Source: Methylosinus sp. C49
Lineage (GTDB): Bacteria; Pseudomonadota; Alphaproteobacteria; Rhizobiales; Beijerinckiaceae
Direction of reading: 5' to 3'
Assembly (NCBI RefSeq): GCF_009936375.1
Contig: NZ_AP022332.1
Location: 1,917,501 to 1,981,500, forward strand
Length of the DNA stretch: 64,000 nt
In this document: piece by piece, positions 1-7,982 of the stretch
Numbering within the stretch: position 1 is the stretch's first letter
Layout: each line of letters begins with the position of its first letter
Notes under the pieces: model-generated
The model's database searches: none
Told to the model about the DNA's origin: nothing
Seen by the model: the letters and a program-made list of their open reading frames with translations, nothing else
Position numbers and translations under genes: made by a program

Positions 1-405
1 GCGGACGAGGCCGCTTGCCGCAGCTATGGCATGAATCTCGGAATCGCCTTCCAGCTCATCGACGATGCGCTCGACTATGGCGGACAATCGTCCAAGCTCG
101 GCAAGAATGTCGGCGATGATTTCCGCGAGGGCAAGATCACTCTGCCCGTCGTGCTCGCCTTCCGCCGCGGCTCGGAGACCGAGCGCGAGTTCTGGCGCCG
201 CACGCTGGAGAAGGGCGAGATCAACGACGGCGACGTCGAGGCCGCCTGCGCGCTGATGAAAAAGCACGACGCCATCAAGGACACGGTCGATCGCGCGAGC
301 CATTACGGCGCCATCGCGCGCGATGCGCTGGAGATTTTCCCGGCCTCGCCGTGGAAGTCGGCGCTGCTCGAGGTCGTCGATTTCTGCGTCGAGCGCGCCT
401 ATTGA
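1..405 (+). CDS. ispB: Polyprenyl diphosphate synthase, 3' part (octaprenyl diphosphate synthase type)
   Basis: The last 134 residues of a trans-isoprenyl diphosphate synthase; the start lies before the window and the frame is open from base 1. The second aspartate-rich motif DDALD sits in FQLIDDALDY about 22 residues in, followed by GDDFREGKITLP, the usual signature after that motif in long-chain synthases. The enzyme condenses isopentenyl diphosphate units to make the polyprenyl tail of ubiquinone, in the cytoplasm. The first DDxxD motif, which would help to judge chain length, is outside the window, so octaprenyl versus another chain length is inferred. The gene converges on the LTxxQ protein gene with a shared hairpin between them. 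Confidence 0.85.
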   Translation, partial: ADEAACRSYGMNLGIAFQLIDDALDYGGQSSKLGKNVGDDFREGKITLPVVLAFRRGSETEREFWRRTLEKGEINDGDVEAACALMKKHDAIKDTVDRASHYGAIARDALEIFPASPWKSALLEVVDFCVERAY

Positions 406-412
406 CGCGAAA

Positions 413-444
413 ACGCCCCGCAGGCGAATAGCCATGCGGGGCGT
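413..444. terminator. Hairpin between convergent genes
   Basis: A perfect 10-bp inverted repeat (ACGCCCCGCA at 413-422 and its complement at 435-444) with a 12-nt loop lies just after the synthase stop and before the end of the convergent gene. There is no T-run on either side, so it is a likely bidirectional terminator or 3'-end stabiliser rather than a classic intrinsic terminator. Confidence 0.55.
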
Positions 445-480
445 CGAGGGACTCTCGAGGAGGATTGGACGCGGGAAGCG

Positions 481-984
481 TCAGTCGTGCTCGGGACCTT
501 CGTGCGGACCGCCCCACTCATGGCCGTGATGCGGGCCCTTGGCGATCGTATGCAGCAGAATGGCGAAGCGGCGCTTCTGGGCGTCGTCCAGGCTGTCGAA
601 GAGCGGCTTGGCCGCCTCGGCGAGCTTCGCCGTCTCGGCGGCTTTCGCCGCGAGCGCCTTGGAGCGCCACTGCAGACCTTCGATCACGCTGCGATGCTCC
701 TGGATGTCCTTCATCTTGTCCTTGGCCTCGGCGAAGCGGGCGGCGCGCGCCTTGGCGATGTCGCGCAGCGAGGCTTCCACCGCCGGCCAGTTCTTCTCCT
801 GGGCCGGGGTGAGCTTCAAGCCGGCCTTCAGAGCGGCGATCTTGGCGTCGGTGAAGGCGGCGTGATCCTCTGCCGAGAATTGGGGATGATGATGCTCGCC
901 GGGAGCCGGCTCCGCAAAGACTCCAGCCGAGAGCGGAAGGGTGAGAGCGACCGCAGCGACGGCGGCGAGGAGATGTTTCTTCAT
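481..984 (-). CDS. Exported LTxxQ-motif protein (Spy/CpxP family)
   Basis: A 167-residue protein with a clear signal peptide (MKKHLLAAV, then a hydrophobic stretch to about residue 24). The LTPAQ motif at residues 58-62 marks the all-helical Spy/CpxP-like family of periplasmic ATP-independent chaperones and stress sensors. The rest is Ala/Lys/Glu-rich helix. Both ends are histidine-rich: HHH at 31-33 after the cleavage site, and a C-terminal tail with five His in the last 16 residues. This suggests metal binding, which is inference; in some bacteria such proteins respond to metal or envelope stress. No partner two-component system is adjacent. It is monocistronic, reading away from acuI, with its promoter in 985-1169. 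Confidence 0.75.
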   Translation of the reverse strand: MKKHLLAAVAAVALTLPLSAGVFAEPAPGEHHHPQFSAEDHAAFTDAKIAALKAGLKLTPAQEKNWPAVEASLRDIAKARAARFAEAKDKMKDIQEHRSVIEGLQWRSKALAAKAAETAKLAEAAKPLFDSLDDAQKRRFAILLHTIAKGPHHGHEWGGPHEGPEHD

Positions 985-1169
985 GAGCGTTCACCTGGGG
1001 GGAATGGGTGGACTTGACGCTTAGACAATTCGTTCTCGGCAGCCGAAAAGCAACTTAATGTTTGGTAATGTCCAGCCTCAGAAATCTTTCGTTTACATAA
1101 GCTTTTACGTATTCGACCGGATAGTGGCGGCGCGGCGCGTCGCGTCTCGATCACAGAGGAGACAAAAGA

Positions 1170-2156
1170 GTGAGCGCATTCACCGCCATACGGATCGACA
1201 AGGACGAGGCCGGCTATCGCGCAGCCTATGCCGAGCTCAGCGAGAGCGAGCTGATGGAGGGCGACGTCGATGTCGCGGTCACGCACAGCACCGTCAATTA
1301 CAAGGACGGCCTCGCCGTCACCGGCAAGGCGCCGGTGGTGCGGCGCTTTCCGATGATTCCGGGCGTCGATTTCGCGGGCGTCGTCACGCGCTCGAGTCAT
1401 CCGAACTTCCGGCCGGGCGAGCAGGTGATCGCCGGCGGCTGCGGGCTCGGCGAGCAGCATTTCGGCGGTTTCTCGCAGCGCGCGCGGGTCAGCGGCGATT
1501 GGCTGGTGCATTTGCCGCAAGGGCTGACGCCGGAGCAGGCGATGGCGATCGGCAGCGCCGGCTACACCGCCATGCTCTGTGTGATGGCCTTGGAGCGGCA
1601 GGGGCTCGAGCCCTCGCGCGGGCCGGTGGTGGTGACGGGCGCGGCGGGCGGCGTCGGCTCCGTGGCGGTGGCGCTGCTGGCGGCGCTGGGATGGCGGGTC
1701 GTCGCATCCACTGGACGTCCCGAGGAGGAGGCCTATCTCAAAGATCTGGGCGCGTCGGAGATCGTCGATCGCGCTGAGCTCTCCGTCCCCGGCAAGCCGT
1801 TGCAAAAGCAGCGTTTCGCCGGCGGCGTCGATACGGTGGGCTCGGTGACGCTCGCCAATGTTCTGGCGCAGACCTCGATCGACGGCGTCGTCGCGGCCTG
1901 CGGCAATGCGCAGGGAATGGAGCTGCCGACGACTGTCGCGCCCTTCATCCTGCGCGGCGTTTCGCTCATCGGCGTCGAGAGCGTTCGGCCCAGCCTGCCC
2001 TTGCGGCGCAAGGGCTGGGAGCGTCTGGCGCGCGATCTCGACAAAGGATTGCTCGCCAGAATGACGGAGACGGCGCCTTTCGCGCAGGCGCTCGAGCGCG
2101 CGCGATCGATCGTCGCCGGCAAGATCAGAGGCCGGCTGGTGATCGAGATCGGCTGA
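1170..2156 (+). CDS. acuI: Acrylyl-CoA reductase AcuI/YhdH-type MDR oxidoreductase
   Basis: A 328-residue zinc-independent medium-chain dehydrogenase/reductase. The N-terminal GroES-like half carries NYKDG near residue 43 and IPGVDFAG near 62, as in AcuI/YhdH. The Rossmann motif GAAGGVGSVA lies near residue 155 and fits NADPH binding. AcuI reduces acryloyl-CoA to propionyl-CoA, which detoxifies acrylate and serves 3-hydroxypropionate/DMSP-type metabolism; here the physiological substrate is inferred. The start is GTG, with AGAGGAG about 10 bases upstream, and the protein then begins as the family normally does. The following gene starts 31 bp downstream on the same strand, so the two may be cotranscribed. 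Confidence 0.85.
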   Translation: MSAFTAIRIDKDEAGYRAAYAELSESELMEGDVDVAVTHSTVNYKDGLAVTGKAPVVRRFPMIPGVDFAGVVTRSSHPNFRPGEQVIAGGCGLGEQHFGGFSQRARVSGDWLVHLPQGLTPEQAMAIGSAGYTAMLCVMALERQGLEPSRGPVVVTGAAGGVGSVAVALLAALGWRVVASTGRPEEEAYLKDLGASEIVDRAELSVPGKPLQKQRFAGGVDTVGSVTLANVLAQTSIDGVVAACGNAQGMELPTTVAPFILRGVSLIGVESVRPSLPLRRKGWERLARDLDKGLLARMTETAPFAQALERARSIVAGKIRGRLVIEIG

Positions 2157-2187
2157 CGCGCAGCGGCGTCGAACAGGACGTGATGAT

Positions 2188-2655
2188 ATGAGCAGCGCCT
2201 TCACCAAAGAGCAGGACGACGACGAGCTCCGCCAGGAGCTGCCCGATCGTCCCATCAGCCCGCATCGCAATCTCGTGACGCCGGAGGGCCTCGCGATGAT
2301 CGAGGCGGAGCTGGCGCGGCTGCACGACGAGCTGGAGTCGGCGCAGGCGAAGGACGACAAGGGCGCCGTGGCGCTCGCGGCGCGCGATCTGCGCTATTGG
2401 TCGGCGCGGCGCGCCACCGCCGAGGTCGTGCGGCCGATCGCCGATCACGAGCAGGCGCGCTTCGGCCATCGCATCGTCATAGAGGACGACGCCGGCAAGC
2501 GTCAGAGCTTTCGCCTGGTCGGCGAGGACGAGGCCGATCCCGCCAAAGGGCTCATTCCCTATGTCGCGCCGCTCGCCAAGGCGCTGCTCGGCAAGAGCGT
2601 CGGCGATGGCGTCGAGGTGATCCACCACAGCGCCAAAATCGTCGAGATCGGCTGA
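2188..2655 (+). CDS. GreA/GreB-family transcription elongation factor
   Basis: A 155-residue protein. After a short acidic leader, the segment PHRNLVTPEGLAMIEAEL matches the start of the Gre coiled-coil domain, and residues from about 90 form the C-terminal FKBP-like domain (RIVIEDDAGK, then GVEVIHHSAKIVEIG). Gre factors enter the secondary channel of RNA polymerase and stimulate cleavage of backtracked transcripts. The leader and the start of the coiled coil look more like GreB or the Rnk/GreAB relatives than canonical GreA, so I give no letter. It follows acuI closely and ends at a strong hairpin shared with the convergent parA-like gene. Confidence 0.75.
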   Translation: MSSAFTKEQDDDELRQELPDRPISPHRNLVTPEGLAMIEAELARLHDELESAQAKDDKGAVALAARDLRYWSARRATAEVVRPIADHEQARFGHRIVIEDDAGKRQSFRLVGEDEADPAKGLIPYVAPLAKALLGKSVGDGVEVIHHSAKIVEIG

Positions 2656-2667
2656 CTCTCCGGCGAG

Positions 2668-2692
2668 GAACCGCGCGGCGACCGCGCGGTTC
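2668..2692. terminator. Bidirectional hairpin terminator
   Basis: An 11-bp perfect inverted repeat (GAACCGCGCGG at 2668-2678 and its complement at 2682-2692) with a 3-nt loop lies between the convergent Gre-factor and ParA-like genes. The T content after it is modest (GTCTTTG). Confidence 0.65.
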
Positions 2693-2701
2693 GTCTTTGC
2701 G

Positions 2702-3610
2702 TCAGGCCGCTTTCTTGACCGCGGGCTTGGCCTGCGGCTTGGCTTTCTCGGCGGCGGCGGGCTCGGCGGCCTGCTTGCGCGCCGCAGGCTGCTCCTGCTT
2801 GGCCACGACCTTCTCCACCTTGGCGGCGGGCGCGGCCTTCTCGGGCGCTTTGGCGGCGACCTTGGCCGCAGGCTTCGCCTCCGCCTTGGCCTCGACCTTG
2901 GCCTCCGCCTTGACGGCAGGCTTCACCTCGACCTTGGCCGGAGCTTCCGCCTTCGTCTCCGGCTTGGCGGCGGCCGCGGGCGTGAAGCCCTTCTTGAGGC
3001 GGCGCTTCACCGATTGCCACAATTCACGCATTTCCTGAGCTGCGACGCCCTCGGGATTGAGCTCGCAGACGCCGAGGCCGAGGCGAGCCGCTTCCTGATA
3101 ATCGACGCGCGCCGAGACCATGGGGGAGAGCAGCGCGCCGATCGACTGCAGCGCTTGCGCGCCCTGGTCGACGCGGGCGTTCTGCTGGGCGGGCGGGCAC
3201 TGGTTGAGAAGAAAGGCGTAATCCTTCTTCTTATCCTTGATGCTGGCGCGGGTCAGCTCGCAGGCCCACAGATCGAAGACATTGGGGCGCGCGGGAATGA
3301 TGCAGAGATCGGCGACGCGAATGGCGGCGTCCGAATATTCGCTGTCGGCGCCGGGCGCATCGATGACGACGAGGGTCACGCCCTTCTTCTCCAGCGCGGC
3401 GAGCGCCTTGCCGAGCTTGGCCGGCGGCACATGCTCGACCGGCACGTCGGACGCGTCACGCGCCTTCGACCATTTGACCAATGATTGAAGCGGATCCAAA
3501 TCGATTATGAAAACACGCTCGCCTGCGCTACTGGCGGCGACGGCGATGCTGCTGGCGAGCGTGCTCTTTCCGGCGCCGCCCTTCTGCGTGACGAATGCGA
3601 TAGTGCGCAT
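2702..3610 (-). CDS. Orphan ParA/MinD-like ATPase with long Ala/Lys/Pro-rich tail
   Basis: A 302-residue protein. Residues 1-205 are a ParA-type deviant Walker ATPase: KGGAGKST at 10-17, IIDLDPLQS at about 35-43, VVIDAPG at about 82-88. Residues from about 205 to 302 are a low-complexity tail of Ala, Lys, Pro and Glu, reminiscent of nucleoid- or histone-like tails and likely to bind DNA or acidic surfaces (inference). ParA-like ATPases position chromosomes, plasmids or large protein clusters by dynamic binding to the nucleoid. No parB or other partner is adjacent, so this is an orphan and its cargo is unknown. It is divergent from rarA, with a CtrA-type site in the shared 224-bp upstream region. 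Confidence 0.8.
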   Translation of the reverse strand: MRTIAFVTQKGGAGKSTLASSIAVAASSAGERVFIIDLDPLQSLVKWSKARDASDVPVEHVPPAKLGKALAALEKKGVTLVVIDAPGADSEYSDAAIRVADLCIIPARPNVFDLWACELTRASIKDKKKDYAFLLNQCPPAQQNARVDQGAQALQSIGALLSPMVSARVDYQEAARLGLGVCELNPEGVAAQEMRELWQSVKRRLKKGFTPAAAAKPETKAEAPAKVEVKPAVKAEAKVEAKAEAKPAAKVAAKAPEKAAPAAKVEKVVAKQEQPAARKQAAEPAAAEKAKPQAKPAVKKAA

Positions 3611-3719
3611 GCTGATCGACCTGTGGTTGAAAGTTTAGGGCTCCTACGCCGCCAGGACGCCACGAGAGAACAGGGGAAGGTCGCTAGAATTTTACAGAAT
3701 CGTAATAGCCTCCGAATGG

Positions 3720-3734
3720 TTAACCGGCGGTTAA
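3720..3734. promoter_or_regulatory. CtrA-type binding site TTAA-N7-TTAA
   Basis: TTAACCGGCGGTTAA matches the alphaproteobacterial CtrA consensus TTAA-N7-TTAA exactly and is also a 6-bp inverted repeat around GGC. It lies 110 bp upstream of the ParA-like start and 101 bp upstream of rarA, so it could control either. Occupancy is inferred. Confidence 0.45.
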
Positions 3735-3834
3735 ATAGGCTCCGGCAAAGGTAAAGGTTCGGAAACTACGAACTAAGCGGGCGCAGGCGCGCGGGCGGGG
3801 CGTCGGCGCCGACGATCGTCTATAATGGCGTCCC

Positions 3835-5145
3835 ATGAGTGATTTGTTCGCCGCCGCAGGGCTCGATCGCAATGCGCCGCATCCGCTGGCCGACCGCCTG
3901 CGTCCGCAGCGGCTGGAGGAGGTCGCCGGCCAGGACCATCTCGTCGGCCCGGACGGGGCGCTGACGCGCGCGATCCGTTCCGGCTCGATCGGCTCGCTGA
4001 TCTTCTGGGGGCCGCCCGGCACCGGCAAGACGACAGTGGCGCGCCTTCTCGCCCATGAGACCGATCTCTCCTTCGTGCAAATCTCGGCGATCTTCACCGG
4101 CGTCGCCGATTTGAAGAAGACCTTCGAGGCGGCGCGCGCGCGCCGCGCCATGGGGCAGGGGACGCTGCTCTTCGTCGACGAAATTCACCGCTTCAACCGC
4201 GGCCAGCAGGATTCCTTCCTGCCGGTGATGGAGGACGGCTCGGTCACGCTGATCGGCGCGACGACGGAAAACCCCTCTTTCGAGCTCAACGCCGCGCTCT
4301 TGTCGCGCGCCCGCGTCCTGACCTTCAAATCGCTGGACGCCGAGGCGATCGAGAAGCTGCTGCAGCGCGCCGAGCAGGCCGAGGGCAAGCCCCTGCCGCT
4401 CGACGAGGACGCCCGCGCCGCTCTCGTGGCCATGGCCGACGGCGATGGCCGCGCCTCTTTGACTCTCGCCGAGGATGTCTGGCGCGCGGCGGGGGAGGGC
4501 GAGGTCTTCGATCGCGCCCGGCTCGCCGAGATCGTGCAGCGGCGCGCGCCCATCTACGACAAAGCGCAGGAAGGCCATTACAATCTCATCAGCGCGCTGC
4601 ACAAATGCGTGCGCGGCTCCGACCCGGACGCCGCCCTCTATTATTTCGCGCGAATGCTGGTCGCCGGCGAGGACCCGCTGTTCCTCGCCCGGCGAATCGT
4701 CCGCATGGCGGTGGAGGATATCGGCCTCGCCGATCCGCAGGCGCTGGTCGTCGCCAACGCCGCCAAGGACGCCTATGATTTTCTCGGTAGCCCGGAGGGC
4801 GAGCTGGCCCTCGCGCAGGCCGTTCTCTATGTGGCGACCGCGCCCAAATCCAACGCCGGCTATGTCGCCTATAAGGCCGCTCGCCGCCTCGCCGAGGAAA
4901 GCGGCTCGCCCATGCCGCCCAAGACCATCCTCAACGCGCCGACCAAATTGATGAAGAGCGAAGGCTATGGCGAGGGCTATCGCTACGATCACGATGAGCC
5001 GGACGCTTTCTCCGGCCAGGATTATTGGCCGGAGGCGCTCGGCCGGCAGAATCTCTACCGCCCGGTGGAGCGCGGCTTCGAGCGCGAGATCGCCAAGCGG
5101 CTCGACTATTGGGAGCGGCTGCGGCGGGAGCGGCGCGGGGCCTGA
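3835..5145 (+). CDS. rarA: Replication-associated recombination protein A (RarA/MgsA AAA+ ATPase)
   Basis: A 436-residue AAA+ ATPase of the clamp-loader/RuvB clade. Walker A GPPGTGKTT is at about 59-67, Walker B FVDEIHRFNR near 113-122 and sensor 1 GATTENPSFE near 141. These are followed by the long C-terminal tetramerisation region typical of RarA (AGEDPLFLARRIVR, then AYKAARR near 345). RarA acts at stalled replication forks and interacts with SSB. Length matches the family. The start ATG follows a GC-rich leader in the region shared with the divergent parA-like gene. No gene follows closely downstream. Confidence 0.92.
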   Translation: MSDLFAAAGLDRNAPHPLADRLRPQRLEEVAGQDHLVGPDGALTRAIRSGSIGSLIFWGPPGTGKTTVARLLAHETDLSFVQISAIFTGVADLKKTFEAARARRAMGQGTLLFVDEIHRFNRGQQDSFLPVMEDGSVTLIGATTENPSFELNAALLSRARVLTFKSLDAEAIEKLLQRAEQAEGKPLPLDEDARAALVAMADGDGRASLTLAEDVWRAAGEGEVFDRARLAEIVQRRAPIYDKAQEGHYNLISALHKCVRGSDPDAALYYFARMLVAGEDPLFLARRIVRMAVEDIGLADPQALVVANAAKDAYDFLGSPEGELALAQAVLYVATAPKSNAGYVAYKAARRLAEESGSPMPPKTILNAPTKLMKSEGYGEGYRYDHDEPDAFSGQDYWPEALGRQNLYRPVERGFEREIAKRLDYWERLRRERRGA

Positions 5146-5642
5146 AACGGCGCGCAAGCCATTGAAAGAAGAGTCGTTCTCGGCAGGCGAAACTCGCTGC
5201 GCCGTCCGCGGATATTCATCTTCAATGCTTACATCGCGTTCCGACTTATCTTCAAATGCTTGTTCACATTCGGCATTCGAGCCTGGACGGCGCTCGTCGT
5301 CCTTAGGCCGACCCAGCCTCCGCGAGCCGATGCGGCTTCTGCGATAAAATATTGGTATTATTATATATTTAAGACTTTTTCTGTGATTCGCGCGGGTGGG
5401 ACTATGTGTATCCGAATATGTCAAGCATAGATTTTGTCACAGCGTATTCGATGTGATTTAATTGTCACAATCATAATGAAATCGAACCAGCGACGAAGCA
5501 AATCGGCGCCGCCAGCGTTGACGCGGCTTTGGGCCGGGGCATAGATCACGGTCGATCGGCAACACCGAGCGGTCGTTCGGTTCCGGCGTCGGGGGGGCGC
5601 GCGGGACGGTCACGACGGCCGCACTGATCAGTGAGGGAACCT
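5146..5642. other. Intergenic region with an AT-rich patch
   Basis: About 500 bp between rarA and the porin-like gene. I see no credible reading frame. The segment 5340-5480 is strikingly AT-rich against the surrounding sequence (ATAAAATATTGG, then TATTATATATTTAAG). It probably holds the promoter of the downstream outer-membrane gene, but no clear -35/-10 pair can be fixed. Confidence 0.5.
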
Positions 5643-6452
5643 ATGAAGACTCTTTCCGCCGTCGGCGCTATCGCGCTGGCCATCGCCGCCGCTCCGGCTT
5701 TCGCGGCCGACCTTCCGTCGCAGAAGGGCGCGCCCGCCTTCGTCGCTCCGGCCGCGCCGGCCTTCAGCTGGACCGGCCTCTACGCCGGCGTGAACATCGG
5801 CTATGGCTGGACCGACAACAACAATGTCAGCGGCCTGTCGTCCTTCGGCCTGCTGCCGGTTTCGGCCTGGTCCTATGGCGCCTCCAACGCCGATGGCGTG
5901 CTCGGCGGCGTCCAGCTCGGCTATAATTATCAGTTCGCCGGCACGGGCTTCGTGGTCGGCCTCGAGGCCGATTTCCAGGGCGCCGATCTGAAGGGCTCCA
6001 CCGGCGGCTTCGGCTTCGGCCTGCTGCCCTCCGGCGTGACCGCGAATCAGCGTCTCGACTGGTTCGGCACGGTGCGCGGCCGCGTCGGCTACGCCGTTCT
6101 GCCGACCCTGCTGGTCTATGGCACGGGCGGCTTCGCCTATGGTCAGGGCTCGACGACCTTCTCTTATGCGGATGGCGCCGGCTTCGCCGCTTTCGGCTCC
6201 GAGTCCGGCACGCGCACCGGCTGGACCGCCGGCGGCGGCGTGGAATGGGCTTTCCTGCCGGGGTGGTCGGCCAAGGTCGAGTATCTCTACACGGAGCTCG
6301 AGCGTGGCAATGCGATCGGAACTCCGACCTTCCCGCCGGTGCTGTTCGTCGGCCAGCGCGGCGTGGAGAACACGTTCCACACCGTTCGTGTCGGACTGAA
6401 CTATCACTTCAATCTGTTCGGCGCGCCGGCTCCGGTGGTCGCGAAATACTGA
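5643..6452 (+). CDS. Outer-membrane beta-barrel protein (Omp25/Omp31/OmpA-barrel type)
   Basis: A 269-residue protein with a signal peptide (MKTLSAVGAIALAIAAAPAFA) and a mature start AADLP. Next comes FSWTGLYAGVNIGYGW, the standard first strand of Omp25/31-type eight-stranded barrels in Rhizobiales. Alternating aromatic/glycine strands follow (GFVVGLEADFQGADL, RVGYAVLPTLLVYGTGGFAY, KVEYLYTELE), and the barrel ends VRVGLNYHF near the C-terminus with a short extra tail to KY. It is a structural or pore protein of the outer membrane. I chose the ATG at 5643 because GTGAGGGAA immediately upstream is its ribosome-binding site. A strong intrinsic terminator follows, so the gene is monocistronic. 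Confidence 0.85.
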   Translation: MKTLSAVGAIALAIAAAPAFAADLPSQKGAPAFVAPAAPAFSWTGLYAGVNIGYGWTDNNNVSGLSSFGLLPVSAWSYGASNADGVLGGVQLGYNYQFAGTGFVVGLEADFQGADLKGSTGGFGFGLLPSGVTANQRLDWFGTVRGRVGYAVLPTLLVYGTGGFAYGQGSTTFSYADGAGFAAFGSESGTRTGWTAGGGVEWAFLPGWSAKVEYLYTELERGNAIGTPTFPPVLFVGQRGVENTFHTVRVGLNYHFNLFGAPAPVVAKY

Positions 6453-6478
6453 TCTCTTCCGAGATCGGGAGGATGAAG

Positions 6479-6506
6479 AGCCCGGCGCATTGCGCCGGGC
6501 TTTTTT
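6479..6506 (+). terminator. Rho-independent terminator
   Basis: An 11-bp GC-rich inverted repeat (AGCCCGGCGCA at 6479-6489 and its complement at 6491-6501) is followed directly by six T residues. It ends the beta-barrel gene's transcript. Confidence 0.9.
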
Positions 6507-6616
6507 ATTGGCGCGATTCCTGCGCTCGAATTCTGTTCGACAAGCAGGTGCGGCGCCCATTTTTCCGGCGCTCCGGCGTGGACGCGGCCGGCCGTACGGG
6601 TTAGAAAAGTTCCGAG

Positions 6617-7930
6617 ATGCGACTGCGAGACTTGTCCCACTTGCTCCGCCTTCCGGCGGTATCGAACGTCGTTCCGACCGACGCCGAGGCGCGACGGCCG
6701 AGCGGCTTTCCAGTTTGGAGCACTTCTAATTCGGGGTGCTCGCGCGCTCTGCGCCTCTGCGCCGCGCTGCTGGCGAGCGCCATGCTCGGCTCGCTGTTTC
6801 CGCAAATTTCCGCGCCGATTCGCGCTCTGCTCGGCGCCGGCGAGAAAGCCGCCGAGAGCGCCGACGCCAAGGGCGTAGATGGCCTCGTCAAGCTGACCGC
6901 CGAGCAGATCGCCGCCGCCAAGATCGCCACGGTCGCGGCGGCCCCCGGCGTGTTGACGCGCGATGTGGCGGCTCCCGCCGTCGTCTCGGTCGATCCCGAC
7001 CGCATCGGCCGCGTCGCCGCCAAGGTCGTCGGCGCGGTCGCCGAATTGCGCAAGAGGCTCGGCGATCCGGTCGAGAAGGGCGAGGTGATCGCCATCATAG
7101 AGAGCCGCGAGGTCGCGGACGCCAAGAGCGACTATCTCGCCGCCAAAGTGGGCCTCGATCTGCAATCGGCGCTGTTCCAGCGCGAGAAAGGGCTCTTCGA
7201 CAAGAAGATCTCCGCCGAGCAGAATTTTCTGAAAGCCCGCGGCGCCTATGAGGAGGCGAGGCTCCGCGTCGAGCTGGCGCGCCAGAAGCTCGCCGCGCTC
7301 GATCTCTCGGAAGGGGAGATCGCCGCTCTCGCCGGCCAGCCGGTCGGCGAATTGCGCCGCAAGGAGATTCGCGCGCCCATCGCCGGCAAGGTGATCGAGC
7401 GCCGCGCCGATCTCGGCCAGCCGGTCGGCGGCGATGCGCAGATTTATGTCGTCGCCGATCTTTCCACTGTCTTCGCCGATATCGCCGTCGCCATCGCCGA
7501 TCTGCCGTCGGCGCGCGAGGGGCAGAGCGTGCGCCTCTCGCATGACGGCGAGGAGGAGGCCGCGGGCCGCATCGTCTTCATCGGCCCCATGCTCGATCAC
7601 GAGACGCATTCCGGCCGCGCCGTCGCGTCTTTCGCCAATGCGGATTTCGCGCTTCGTCCCGGCACGGCGATGACGGCGCGCATCACCCTCGAGGAGAAGA
7701 ATGTGCGCCTGCGCCTGCCGCGCTCGGCGCTGCTCACCTTCGAGGGCGAGACGGTCGTCTTCGTGCGCACGCCCGAAGGCTTCGTGAAGCGCAAGGTGGA
7801 GACGGGCGCGAGCGACAATGAGGCGATCGAGATCGTCTCCGGGCTCGAGGAGGGGGAGCAGGCGGCCGCGACCAATGTCTTCGTGCTGAAGGCGGAACTC
7901 GGCAAGTCGCGGCTCGAAGGGTTGGACTGA
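6617..7930 (+). CDS. RND efflux periplasmic adaptor (CzcB/HlyD family)
   Basis: A 437-residue membrane-fusion protein. A hydrophobic anchor or signal lies near residues 45-65. It is followed by the barrel-sandwich start (SVDPDRIGRVAAKVVGAV), a coiled-coil hairpin around 165-230 (FQREKGLFDKKISAEQNFLK), the second lipoyl half (IRAPIAGKVIERRADLGQPV) and beta-barrel/membrane-proximal parts. It links the inner-membrane pump to the outer-membrane channel. No His-rich extension is visible. The start is uncertain: no methionine occurs between residue 1 and about 56, and the first 40 residues are unusual. The pump gene follows after 52 bp, so adaptor, pump and channel form one operon. Confidence 0.88.
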   Translation: MRLRDLSHLLRLPAVSNVVPTDAEARRPSGFPVWSTSNSGCSRALRLCAALLASAMLGSLFPQISAPIRALLGAGEKAAESADAKGVDGLVKLTAEQIAAAKIATVAAAPGVLTRDVAAPAVVSVDPDRIGRVAAKVVGAVAELRKRLGDPVEKGEVIAIIESREVADAKSDYLAAKVGLDLQSALFQREKGLFDKKISAEQNFLKARGAYEEARLRVELARQKLAALDLSEGEIAALAGQPVGELRRKEIRAPIAGKVIERRADLGQPVGGDAQIYVVADLSTVFADIAVAIADLPSAREGQSVRLSHDGEEEAAGRIVFIGPMLDHETHSGRAVASFANADFALRPGTAMTARITLEEKNVRLRLPRSALLTFEGETVVFVRTPEGFVKRKVETGASDNEAIEIVSGLEEGEQAAATNVFVLKAELGKSRLEGLD

Positions 7931-7982
7931 CCGCCCGACTCGTCGATGACGGCGGCGCGCGACGGGGAATGTGTGACTATAG

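Noticed and set aside
3757-3773. GTTCG-N7-CGAAC inverted repeat upstream of rarA as a LexA box
   Set aside because: Alphaproteobacterial LexA uses the direct repeat GTTC-N7-GTTC; this inverted form has the wrong orientation and spacing.
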